The notes: a model not told the origin generated them from the sequence alone. Shown: positions 1-6,677, counted from the stretch's first letter. The stretch: DNA of 7,470 bases from Spirochaetales bacterium (GCA_016930895.1 JAFGFV010000139.1:1-7470); one strand, 5' to 3'. Numbers and translations are program-made.

Positions 1-1284
1 CTCGTAGACCATCTCCATGACGTCCCAGAGGTGCTGAACCTCGACCTCGAAGCTCTTCATCTGGACGTCGTAGGCCTTGCGGTCCTCGAGCAGCTGCGAC
101 TGGTCGAAATACTTCATCTTGATGGCGTAGCGCTCGTCGGGCAGGTGGGCCGCGTCCAGATCCTCGTACTCCCGGATGATCAGCTCGCGGGCGTTCTTGA
201 GGTTCTCGATGTACTGGTAGCCCATCTTGGAGGTGTCCAGGATCGAGGTGATGGAGTTGATGGCGGTGTTGAAGCCGCGGTTACGGATGTTCTCCAGGTC
301 GATGATCTTCTTGAGGTTCTCCCGGATGTTGACCGGGTCGTACTCTTCCGGATCGATCTCGGCGCGCAGCCCCTCGATGCGGTCCATCAGGCTCTTGGCG
401 AAGAGGGTGTAGCGTCTGCTCTTGGGATCGTCCTTGTCGTCGGAGGTGAATTTCTCCACCCGCTTCATCTTCTCGAAGAGGATCTCGCCGTCGGAGAGCT
501 CTTCGCGGCCCTCGTCGATGATCTGCTCTTTGAGGTGCTCGATCTCCTTGTCGATCATGTCCATGATCGTCTTGGAGATCAGGTCCTTGATGATGTACTC
601 CACGGTGACCTGGTAGTGGAAAATCGGGCTGATCAGCTCGGAGTCGAGGATGTTCACCGACAGCTTGACGTCGGACACGGTCTTGGGCTTGTAGATGTTG
701 TCCTTGAAGGAGCACTTGACGATCGAGTAGGCGTTCTGGCCGCGCACGAAGGCGCCGACGTCGGTCTTCTGGCGCAGGAGGCTGTTGGTCAGGGTCTCCA
801 GGTCGTTGACGCCCCGCTGGATGTGTCCGTGCAGGTGTCCGTACATGTTCACGATCGACTTCTCGATCTCGCCGGTGTTGAACTTGTCCATGCCGCCGAT
901 CTGATCGAGGAGCGCCGCGATCTCCCGCGGGGTGTAGCGGGCCAGGGTCTTGATCTCTTCCTTGTCGATGAAGTTCCTGACCTTCTTGACCATCTCGTCT
1001 TCGCTGGTCACTACGAACCGGTTGAACATGTTCTGGTAGTTCTGGTTGTAGTAGTTGTACAGCTTTTCCTTGAGACCACCCATGATGTCCACCCGCTCGA
1101 GGACCTTGGGGGGCAGTTTGGAGGTGATATGGTTCATGACCTTATCGACCTCTTCGCTGAGGAGCAGATCTACCTCCGCCTGCTGGTCCCTGAACTCCTG
1201 TGCCAGGGAGTTCCGCGAACCGACTGCACTGGGCTTTTCCGGGTGAAATACGTTAGGGCTCTTGGGTAAATCTAGACTCGCCAT
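1..1284 (-). CDS. cfpA: Cytoplasmic filament protein A (CfpA), 3' end outside window
   Basis: This encodes the N-terminal 428 residues of CfpA, the subunit of the ribbon of cytoplasmic filaments that runs beneath the inner membrane along the spirochaete cell and is linked to cell division and chromosome segregation in Treponema. The reading frame is open from the ATG at 1284-1282 to base 1; the family is roughly 680 residues long, so about a third is missing beyond the left edge. The protein begins [20 protein letters not shown], which I recognise as the CfpA N-terminus. It has no signal peptide or membrane segment and is rich in Lys, Glu, Asp and Ile, with long predicted helical or coiled-coil stretches (about residues 225-280 and 300-345), as expected for a filament protein. 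A good ribosome binding site, AAGGAGAG, lies at 1297-1290 on the minus strand. The gene is transcribed away from the vWA operon and shares its upstream region. A 412-codon frame on the opposite strand is a GC-bias shadow. Confidence 0.95.
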   Translation of the reverse strand, partial: MASLDLPKSPNVFHPEKPSAVGSRNSLAQEFRDQQAEVDLLLSEEVDKVMNHITSKLPPKVLERVDIMGGLKEKLYNYYNQNYQNMFNRFVVTSEDEMVKKVRNFIDKEEIKTLARYTPREIAALLDQIGGMDKFNTGEIEKSIVNMYGHLHGHIQRGVNDLETLTNSLLRQKTDVGAFVRGQNAYSIVKCSFKDNIYKPKTVSDVKLSVNILDSELISPIFHYQVTVEYIIKDLISKTIMDMIDKEIEHLKEQIIDEGREELSDGEILFEKMKRVEKFTSDDKDDPKSRRYTLFAKSLMDRIEGLRAEIDPEEYDPVNIRENLKKIIDLENIRNRGFNTAINSITSILDTSKMGYQYIENLKNARELIIREYEDLDAAHLPDERYAIKMKYFDQSQLLEDRKAYDVQMKSFEVEVQHLWDVMEMVYE

Positions 1285-1355
1285 AGCTTCTCTCCTTCGC
1301 AAAATGAGATCGCGGTTTTCATCCTACTGTCAGTGAACCGTCGCCTATACAATAA

Positions 1356-1383
1356 ATTATTCACACCTCCCAGAAATTGTAAA
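1356..1383 (-). promoter_or_regulatory. Candidate sigma70-type promoter of cfpA
   Basis: On the minus strand TTTACA (1383-1378) and AATAAT (1361-1356) are separated by 16 bases, a good match to -35 and -10 hexamers. The A/T tracts immediately upstream of the -35 box (1384-1420) could act as an UP element, which would suit an abundant structural protein. Transcription would start near 1350, giving a leader of about 65 nt before the cfpA ATG. This is motif reading only; a second -10-like element, TGTATAGG, lies just downstream near 1346-1353. Confidence 0.5.
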
Positions 1384-1408
1384 GCACAAAAATTTTTTTT
1401 CACTTTCA

Positions 1409-1441
1409 TTTTCAAAAAAAGTGAGGCATCCTAAGTATAGA
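1409..1441 (+). promoter_or_regulatory. Weak candidate promoter of the vWA operon
   Basis: The best plus-strand -10 candidate is TATAGA (1436-1441), but TTTTCA (1409-1414), the best -35 candidate, is 21 bases away, which is too far. The alternative -10 TAAGTA (1432-1437) gives a 17-base spacer but matches poorly. Either the promoter is weak, depends on an activator or alternative sigma factor, or the start site lies elsewhere in the spacer. Confidence 0.25.
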
Positions 1442-1449
1442 TGACATAA

Positions 1450-1456
1450 AGAGGAG
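1450..1456 (+). promoter_or_regulatory. Ribosome binding site that selects the ATG at 1464
   Basis: AGAGGAG ends 7 bases before the ATG at 1464, which is ideal. The in-frame GTG at 1458 is only one base beyond the site and cannot be used with it, so the vWA protein begins MKRLYIAL and not two residues earlier. Confidence 0.75.
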
Positions 1457-1463
1457 TGTGCCG

Positions 1464-2867
1464 ATGAAAAGGCTCTATATCGCTCTGATACTCCTGCCGA
1501 TCCTCCTGCTCTCACCGTTGTTCGCCGATGAGCGTACCGAACCCATCGACGTGATCATCGCCCTCGACAAGTCCCTGTCCATGGTCGAGGAGATCGAGGC
1601 GGTGAAGGAATACGTCAACACGCACGTGATCGAAGACCTGCTGATCCCCGGGGACTTTTTTCTGGTCGTGGCCTTTTACGGGGACACCATCGTGCCGGTC
1701 TCCACCACCATCGAGGGTCCGGAGGACAAGGAACGCGCCAAGGAGCGGATCGCTGCCTTGCTCGCCGACGGCCGTTTCACCGATATCGGCAACGCGCTGG
1801 ACGTGCTGGGCGAACAGATCGAGCGCCACTCCCGGCCGGACCGGGAGAAGTACCTGCTGCTGATCACCGACGGCATCCAGGAAGCCCCACCGCAGAGCAA
1901 GTACTACTCCCCCGACGGCAGCTTCAACCACGCGTTCCTGGAAAACGTCAAGACCATCCAGCAGAAGGGCTGGAAGGTCGTGATCCTCGGGGCCGGCACC
2001 GATGCGCAGGCCCATGAGCTGGCCCAGGACTTGGCGCAGCAGCTCTCGGGGGATTACGCCCAGCTCTCCGAGGAGCCCACCGCGGAGGAGCTCATCCAGA
2101 AGACCCAGGAGTTCCTGGCGGTCCTCAGGGCGGAGGGCGGCGCGGAGCTGGGACCTGTCGACCTGCAGGGGCGCGGCACGCTGACCATGAGCGTGTCCAG
2201 CGAGGGCTACGCCGAGGCCCGGAGCGTGCGAATCCGCGCGATCCAGCTGTCGATCCCCGGCGAAGGCACCCAGAACATCCTTCCGGCGCCCGTCCAGTGG
2301 GACATCCCCCCCGCCTCCTCGGGGCGGTTCAGCGCCCCCGTGCAGTTGTCCGCGGTGCCCGCAAGCGGAGAGCACTCGGGGAGGCTGGAGTTCGAGTTTT
2401 CGGGTACCGACCGCTTCGTGCCGGTTGTAATCCCGGTGGAGTTTCGTGTACTATCCTTCGTCGGAAGCTACTGGCTGTGGGTCCTGATCGGGGCCCTGGT
2501 GCTGCTCGCGCTGATCGTGCTGATCATCGTCCTGGTCGGGCGGGCGCGCAAGCCCAGGTACCGCTTCCGCCTGATGGCGGAGGGACAAGCGGCCGAGCAG
2601 GCCCAGGAGGTCTACAAGGCCGTGGAAGGCAAACCCCTCTACCTGAACGAGGTCGAGGGGACCGTCACGGTTGCCCGAAACCGGAGCCCCCAGAGCATCG
2701 CCCGGTTGGTGGCGATCCCGAAGGGTGTGCGGATGGGGCTGCTCAAGCCGGAGCGCTTTCCCAAGCTCACGGACGTGCCTCTGAACGTCCTGGACTTCGA
2801 CTTCCGGGTGCGGGTGGACCTGGACAAGCGACGCGACGTCACGGTGCGCCTGGCGAGCGTGCGGTAG
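1464..2867 (+). CDS. Membrane-anchored von Willebrand factor A (vWA) domain protein
   Basis: The product has 467 residues. Residues 1-21 form a signal peptide (positively charged MKR, then a Leu/Ile-rich core ending SPLFA before DERTE). Residues about 27-225 form a vWA domain with an intact metal-ion-dependent adhesion site: DKSLS at 35-39, Thr106 in GRFTDIG, and Asp136 in LLITDG. Residues about 230-330 look like a beta-rich periplasmic domain, and a transmembrane helix spans about 337-358 (starting YWLWVLIGALVLL). The positively charged stretch GRARKPRYR follows, then a cytoplasmic domain of roughly 105 residues that I do not recognise. vWA domains bind protein ligands through the bound metal. 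As the first gene of the operon, two genes from a pallilysin-like lipoprotein, it recalls Tp0750, the vWA protein encoded next to Tp0751 in T. pallidum; Tp0750 is much shorter as I remember it. The partner is unknown. The ATG at 1464 is chosen over GTG at 1458 because of ribosome-binding-site spacing. Confidence 0.9.
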   Translation: MKRLYIALILLPILLLSPLFADERTEPIDVIIALDKSLSMVEEIEAVKEYVNTHVIEDLLIPGDFFLVVAFYGDTIVPVSTTIEGPEDKERAKERIAALLADGRFTDIGNALDVLGEQIERHSRPDREKYLLLITDGIQEAPPQSKYYSPDGSFNHAFLENVKTIQQKGWKVVILGAGTDAQAHELAQDLAQQLSGDYAQLSEEPTAEELIQKTQEFLAVLRAEGGAELGPVDLQGRGTLTMSVSSEGYAEARSVRIRAIQLSIPGEGTQNILPAPVQWDIPPASSGRFSAPVQLSAVPASGEHSGRLEFEFSGTDRFVPVVIPVEFRVLSFVGSYWLWVLIGALVLLALIVLIIVLVGRARKPRYRFRLMAEGQAAEQAQEVYKAVEGKPLYLNEVEGTVTVARNRSPQSIARLVAIPKGVRMGLLKPERFPKLTDVPLNVLDFDFRVRVDLDKRRDVTVRLASVR

Positions 2868-2871
2868 CTGC

Positions 2872-2894
2872 GGCCCGGGGGGCCCACCGTGGGC
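2872..2894 (+). promoter_or_regulatory. Two mutually exclusive small hairpins before a ribosome binding site
   Basis: In the 41-nt gap between the vWA gene and the next gene, GGCCC (2872-2876) can pair with GGGCC (2880-2884), and GCCCA (2882-2886) can pair with TGGGC (2890-2894). The two stems share bases 2882-2884, so they cannot form together, and the second ends directly against the AAAGGAG site. Each stem is only 5 bp with a 3-nt loop, but all-GC or nearly so. No T-run follows, so neither is an intrinsic terminator. Confidence 0.4.
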
Positions 2895-2901
2895 AAAGGA
2901 G
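2895..2901 (+). promoter_or_regulatory. Ribosome binding site pointing to a CTG start codon
   Basis: AAAGGAG is a strong Shine-Dalgarno match. Seven bases later, in the frame of the downstream protein, lies CTG at 2909. There is no in-frame ATG, GTG or TTG between the end of the vWA gene and this point, so CTG is the best start. Confidence 0.6.
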
Positions 2902-2908
2902 TGCCAGT

Positions 2909-4111
2909 CTGGAGCGGGCGTCAGTCTATCTCTTCGAAACGGGCTTTCCCCCGGAGTTGCCTGGTTTTACCGGGGAGCTGGCGGGATCACTCTTCCCCTT
3001 CTGGGCCAACTATGCGAGCCTGGATTTCGCGCTGGCCAATTTCCGGCACCTGGCGCCCGAAGGCTGCCGGATGGTGCTCGAGGCCGCTTTTCGGGGCGTC
3101 GCGAGCCACCTGCCTTCGCGCAACGGTGGGCTGAGCCGGCCGATCCTGCTCGAAGGGGCCGCGCCGGAGGCCCTTCGAGAGCTCATCCGCACCCTGGAGC
3201 GCGATCCCGCCGAGCTCGTGGTGCTCGCCCCGTTGTCGCTGGTCTGCATCATCCAGCGCGCGGGTCTGGACAAGATTGCCCCCCGGACCCGGGACCCGAT
3301 CATCAAGCTGTCCCTGGAGAACGCGGCCGTGGACGTATACGCGGCCCTGCGGCCGGCGCTGCTCGAGCTGCTGCGACGTGCCCTCGAGCGCGGCCGCTGG
3401 GGAGGGACGGCGAACACCGAGTCGATCGGCCGTACCGATCCTATCGGCCATACCGATCCTATCGGCCGGGTCCTGTTCACGGAGATCCTGCACGAAGCCT
3501 TCGACACCATCAAGGACTGCCCCGGAGCGCTCCTGTTCCAGAACAACCTCATGCAGCTGTACCGCCAGAACCTCTGGATCGCCGAGAACCTCGGAACCCC
3601 GCAGCTGGCCGCGGCCCTCGAGCACCTGGGAGAACCCCGGCTGGCCGGCAAGGAGGTGCGGATCGAAAAGAACGGGGTGGTCCGCAATTCCTTTCTCGGG
3701 GCAGGCGCCGTGGTGGACGGCCTGGTGGAGGGTTCGGTCATCTTTCCCGACGTGGTGGTCGGCAAGGACGCTGTGGTCTACAACTCCGTGGTCATGAACG
3801 GCAACCGGATCGCGCCGCGGGCGCAGCTGTACAGAACCCTGGTCCTGCCGTTCACCGCCGAGGCGACCAAGAACGCCTACAATGTCGGCGAGGGGTGCTC
3901 GATCGGTCAGAGGCACTCGGCGGCCACCAACTTCGACCATTCCAGCCAGATCCGTGAGGGGCTCACCGTGCTGGGCCTGAACGTCGAGGTCCCGAAGGGC
4001 CTCGCGGTCAGCGCCGGCTGCCTGCTCGCGGCGGGGGTGAACGCTCAAGCCTTCAAGGGGATCAAGGAAGTGCGGAAAGGGGCGACGGTGCGATGGAATA
4101 CGGACCAGTAG
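2909..4111 (+). CDS. GlgC/GlgD-like protein lacking the catalytic loop, with C-terminal left-handed beta-helix
   Basis: The product has 400 residues if it starts at CTG 2909. The C-terminal part (about 250-400) is a hexapeptide-repeat left-handed beta-helix of the ADP-glucose pyrophosphorylase type: NSFLGAGAVVDG, EGSVIFPDVVVGKDAVVYNS (274-293), then GEGCSIGQ and a late VEVPKGLAVSAG like the end of GlgC. Near the N-terminus, PFWANYASLDFALANF (30-45) aligns by eye with the GlgC/GlgD segment of the type PxGGKYRxIDFxLSN. The glycine-rich nucleotide-binding loop (GGxGTRL) that should precede it is absent, and the two glycines of GGKYR are replaced. I infer a non-catalytic, perhaps regulatory or scaffolding, relative of GlgD. 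A linker at 173-187 carries TDPIG repeats. The last 19 bases overlap the next gene, suggesting translational coupling. An upstream in-frame extension to 2297 would overlap the vWA gene by more than 500 bases and is rejected. Function is unknown. Confidence 0.75.
   Translation: MERASVYLFETGFPPELPGFTGELAGSLFPFWANYASLDFALANFRHLAPEGCRMVLEAAFRGVASHLPSRNGGLSRPILLEGAAPEALRELIRTLERDPAELVVLAPLSLVCIIQRAGLDKIAPRTRDPIIKLSLENAAVDVYAALRPALLELLRRALERGRWGGTANTESIGRTDPIGHTDPIGRVLFTEILHEAFDTIKDCPGALLFQNNLMQLYRQNLWIAENLGTPQLAAALEHLGEPRLAGKEVRIEKNGVVRNSFLGAGAVVDGLVEGSVIFPDVVVGKDAVVYNSVVMNGNRIAPRAQLYRTLVLPFTAEATKNAYNVGEGCSIGQRHSAATNFDHSSQIREGLTVLGLNVEVPKGLAVSAGCLLAAGVNAQAFKGIKEVRKGATVRWNTDQ
3425..3467 (+). repeat. 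18-bp tandem repeat, about 2.4 copies, inside the GlgD-like gene
   Basis: Units at 3425-3442 and 3443-3460 differ at one base (ATCGGCC, G or A, TACCGATCCT), and a third partial copy ATCGGCC follows at 3461-3467. The unit is in frame (six codons) and encodes IGRTDP, IGHTDP, IGR at residues 173-187, between the N-terminal domain and the beta-helix. Each unit also contains GATCGG and CCGATC-type inverted halves. Confidence 0.9.
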
Positions 4112-5079
4112 TCGACTTCATTCAACGCAACGACAAGTTCATCATCACCGCGCACGAGACTCCCGACGGCGACGCCCTGGGCAGCGAGCTGTCCATGGTC
4201 CTGGCGCTGCGCAAACTTGGCAAGAGCGCCCAGATCCTGAACGCGGACCCGGCGCCCCGCAAGTTCGCCTACATGGACCCGGACAACGAGTTCGCCGTGC
4301 TGCGGAAAAAGGAGCAAATCCCGCCAGATATCGGCGAGCACGCCCTGCTGATCCTGGATGTCAACGACCTGAACAACATCGGCCAGGTCGCCACCCTGGT
4401 TCTGCCCCGGGTGCGGGAGTACTTTATCATCGACCACCACGACAGCGAGACCGACCTCCTCTCTCAAAACCACGTGGCCCAGAACGCCTCCTCCACCTGC
4501 GAGATCCTGTATCTGCTCTTCGAGGAAATGGGGCTGGAGATCGACCTGGTCATGGCCGAGGCCCTATACATGGGCATCGTGTACGACACCGGGTCCTTCG
4601 TGTACCCCAAGACCACGCCGGTGACCTTCCAGATTGCCCGCGACCTAGTGGCCCGGGGGGTCAAACCCAACACGGTCTTTTCGAAGCTCTACGAGAGCAA
4701 CTCGATCTCGTCGCTGCTCCTGATGTCCCGGGTGCTCAACACCCTGGAGCTCTGCATGGACAACAGGGTGGCGGTGCAGACCATGACCCGGGAGACACTG
4801 GCCGAATCCGAGGCGCGCTACGAAGAGGGCGACCAGCTCATCAACATCCCCCTGCGCAGTGAGAGTATCCGGGTCAGCGTCTTCTTCAAGGAGAATCCGG
4901 AGGGCGTCAAGCGCTGCTCGATGCGCTCCAAGGGCGAGGTGGACGTGGCGCAGATCGCCCAGAGCTTCGGGGGCGGCGGGCACACGACCGCCGCCGGGTT
5001 CAAGTGCATCCGCTCCTTCGAGGTCATGAAAGAAGAGGTCCTGGAGATGATCCGCCCCTATCTCGAGGGGCAGGATTGA
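4093..5079 (+). CDS. DHH/DHHA1 phosphodiesterase (NrnA/DhhP type)
   Basis: This is a 328-residue cytoplasmic enzyme of the DHH-DHHA1 family, the size of stand-alone NrnA (nanoRNase and pAp phosphatase) and of DhhP, the c-di-AMP or pApA phosphodiesterase of Borrelia. All family motifs are present: HETPDGDALGS (21-31) with metal ligands His21, Asp25 and Asp27; Asp89 in LILDVND; the name-giving DHH at 114-116; Asp165 in VYDTGSF; and the DHHA1 substrate-binding GGGGHTTAAGF at 293-303. There is no signal peptide, membrane segment or extra CBS or PAS domain. Substrates are expected to be di- to short oligoribonucleotides, linear cyclic-dinucleotide products or pAp, with Mn2+; the sequence does not separate these. 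The ATG lies 19 bases inside the previous gene, behind a modest AAGGGG (4077-4082), so translation is probably coupled. The family assignment is firm, the exact substrate open. Confidence 0.95.
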   Translation: MEYGPVVDFIQRNDKFIITAHETPDGDALGSELSMVLALRKLGKSAQILNADPAPRKFAYMDPDNEFAVLRKKEQIPPDIGEHALLILDVNDLNNIGQVATLVLPRVREYFIIDHHDSETDLLSQNHVAQNASSTCEILYLLFEEMGLEIDLVMAEALYMGIVYDTGSFVYPKTTPVTFQIARDLVARGVKPNTVFSKLYESNSISSLLLMSRVLNTLELCMDNRVAVQTMTRETLAESEARYEEGDQLINIPLRSESIRVSVFFKENPEGVKRCSMRSKGEVDVAQIAQSFGGGGHTTAAGFKCIRSFEVMKEEVLEMIRPYLEGQD

Positions 5080-5105
5080 GAGGGAAGGCGGAGGGGAAGC
5101 GAGCG

Positions 5106-6677
5106 ATGGGATTCTTTGCCGATCACCGCCTGCCGCGCGCGCCGCGGGGTTTGCTTTCGGTCTGCCTGTTCCTCGCCGCGCTCAGCGCCTGCGCCCTCGG
5201 AAGGCCGGAGCACGAGGACGCCGAGCTCACGCGCCGGGTCACCCCGGAGTTGCGGAGCGACGACCAGGGGCAGAGCGGTCCGGAAAGCACCCCGAACGCC
5301 GAGCAGCTCGAGCTGGCTCCGCGGGTGCCCCTGGACAGCGACGAGAAGCTGTTCCAGGTCCTGAACGCCAATCTCGACCTGGACTCCAACGACGAACAGA
5401 TCCTGGTGGTGCGCAAGAAGGATGATCCCGAGGGCCAGCTCGAGCTCGCGGTGATCGACTACGACCCGGTTCGGGGCAGCTACGCCAGGACCTGGGAGGG
5501 CCCGACTCAGGCCACCAACCTGCGGCTGTTCGAGATCAGCCTCAAGGACCTGGTGGGCGACCACAACCTGGAGATCGTCTGCCGGGGCATGAACTCCGAG
5601 GGGGAGCTCACCCTGGACGTGTTTCGCAAGACCCCCTCCCCGACGGGCCTGGGGCTGTACTTCACCGAGATCTGCGAGGTGGTGTCCGACGGAAGCATCG
5701 AGATCAACGAGTTCGAGCGTTCGGAAGGCTACCGCATGGGCCAGAAGAACGGGCCCAGCTTCGTGATCACCGCTTACAGCCAGGACAGGGAATCGGAAAA
5801 CCTCCTGGATCGGGTCAAGTACACCTACCGCTGGCAATACCAGCAGAACCGCTACGTGCTGACCAGCGTCGAGAAGCTGCCCGGAGCCGTGATCGAGGAG
5901 AGGCAGCTGCAGGAGCTGTTCGCCGATACCTCGGTGGAGCGGTTCGAGGAGTTCCTGGCCGGACCGTGGTACCTGGGCAATGCCGAGGGGGACGAAGAAA
6001 TCCTGCTCTTCTCTCCCGAGGAGCGCAGAATCAGCATCTACAGCGGCCGCGTCACCGAGATCTATGGTTGGCAAGCCTCCTTCCGAAGCCTGTCCAACCG
6101 CCTCCTGATCTTCGGGGTCAACGAGGCCATCGAGTCGATCGTCAAGCGCTTCACGATCGAGGTGGTGTCCCTCAATACCATCGACGTGGCCATCCTCGGC
6201 TCTGAGCAGTGGGACCGTTCCTATGGCCGGTATCTCAAGCTGGGGGAGGAGCTGCAGGAGTCCCTGCTCGCCGAGGACGAGCCCCAGGTGCGAGCAGCCC
6301 AGCTGGAGCTGTCGGGGTTGTACCAGAGCGGCCAGGGGATCGAAATCATCTTCGATCCGCCGGACTTCACCTGGATCGACGAGACGAGCGCCTTCTCCGG
6401 CGGATTCACCATCATCAACCTGGACACGCCGGTGCTGTACCTGCAGGCTATCGAGGACAACGGCCTGCCCGGCGCCTCCTCCGCCTACATCATGGACTAC
6501 TCCGAGAAGCAGGAGGGCAACTACCTGTACCGCACCCTGGTGCTCACCCCTGCGCGGCTGAGCGTGCTGGGGGTGGAGGCCACTTCGGAGAAGCGCATCA
6601 CCTTCGAGCAGCTGCAGATCCTGGAGGAGACGGAGGAGACAGAAGAGTCGGAGGAGACGGAGCAGTCCGGCGGGTAG
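5106..6677 (+). CDS. Pallilysin (Tp0751)-like lipoprotein
   Basis: The product has 523 residues. The N-terminus is a lipoprotein signal: charged residues, a hydrophobic stretch, and lipobox LSAC with Cys29, so the mature protein is lipid-anchored and extracytoplasmic. Residues about 40-80 are a polar linker. Residues about 82-255 look like FG-GAP-type beta structure, with acidic motifs such as NANLDLDSNDEQILVV (87-102). Residues about 278-377 and 400-505 could be two barrel-like beta domains beginning with similar AGPWYLG and SGLYQSG motifs. The end (507-520) is an acidic Glu/Thr tail. Gene order beside a vWA gene and cfpA, plus the overall look, suggests the pallilysin-related adhesin family; in T. 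pallidum, Tp0751 binds host matrix proteins. No HEXXH metalloprotease motif is present. The start is the ATG at 5106, 9 bases after GGAGGGG (5090-5096) and giving a proper lipobox; an in-frame start at 5004 lies inside the DHH gene and would bury the signal peptide. The family call is by memory and context; the lipoprotein call is strong. Confidence 0.8.
   Translation: MGFFADHRLPRAPRGLLSVCLFLAALSACALGRPEHEDAELTRRVTPELRSDDQGQSGPESTPNAEQLELAPRVPLDSDEKLFQVLNANLDLDSNDEQILVVRKKDDPEGQLELAVIDYDPVRGSYARTWEGPTQATNLRLFEISLKDLVGDHNLEIVCRGMNSEGELTLDVFRKTPSPTGLGLYFTEICEVVSDGSIEINEFERSEGYRMGQKNGPSFVITAYSQDRESENLLDRVKYTYRWQYQQNRYVLTSVEKLPGAVIEERQLQELFADTSVERFEEFLAGPWYLGNAEGDEEILLFSPEERRISIYSGRVTEIYGWQASFRSLSNRLLIFGVNEAIESIVKRFTIEVVSLNTIDVAILGSEQWDRSYGRYLKLGEELQESLLAEDEPQVRAAQLELSGLYQSGQGIEIIFDPPDFTWIDETSAFSGGFTIINLDTPVLYLQAIEDNGLPGASSAYIMDYSEKQEGNYLYRTLVLTPARLSVLGVEATSEKRITFEQLQILEETEETEESEETEQSGG
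6623..6665 (+). repeat. Low-complexity GAG/ACG/GAA repeat encoding an acidic tail
   Basis: A run built from GAG-ACG-GAG-like triplets encodes alternating Glu and Thr/Ser (ETEETEESEETEQ) at the C-terminus of the lipoprotein. Such a purine-rich repeat is prone to length variation by slippage. Confidence 0.7.

Larger units (their letters stand above)
1285..1463. promoter_or_regulatory. Divergent intergenic region with A/T-rich core
   Basis: This 179-bp spacer separates cfpA (leftward) from the vWA operon (rightward) and must carry both promoters. Its centre, about 1350-1441, is strikingly A/T-rich compared with the GC-rich coding sequence around it. It contains an A5T8 tract (1388-1400) and a T-rich then A-rich stretch with the inverted repeat CACTTT (1401-1406) and AAAGTG (1418-1423) separated by 11 bases. 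These could be a curved DNA or UP-type element, or an operator; the sequence alone does not decide. I see no RNA gene or open frame in it. Confidence 0.7.

Noticed and set aside
31..1269. 412-codon open frame on the plus strand, antisense to cfpA
   Set aside because: Its translation is a Leu/Val/Asp-rich string with no fold-like pattern, typical of the mirror frame of a GC3-rich gene, and the minus strand encodes a recognisable CfpA.
2297..2908. Upstream extension of the GlgD-like frame, giving 604 residues
   Set aside because: It overlaps the C-terminal third of the vWA gene in another frame, reads as Arg/Gly/Ala-rich nonsense, and a good ribosome binding site sits before CTG 2909.
2987..4048. 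353-codon minus-strand frame opposite the GlgD-like gene
   Set aside because: It is a shadow with low-complexity His/Asp/Gly/Leu composition and no motif, while the plus strand has a clear beta-helix domain.
5004..5105. Upstream extension of the lipoprotein frame into the DHH gene
   Set aside because: It would place 34 residues before the signal peptide and overlap the well-conserved end of the DHH protein; ATG 5106 has a ribosome binding site and yields a correct lipobox.
5211..5225. HE residues near the lipoprotein N-terminus as a metalloprotease motif
   Set aside because: The sequence is PEHEDAE, with no second histidine in the HEXXH spacing, and it lies in the polar linker after the lipobox.
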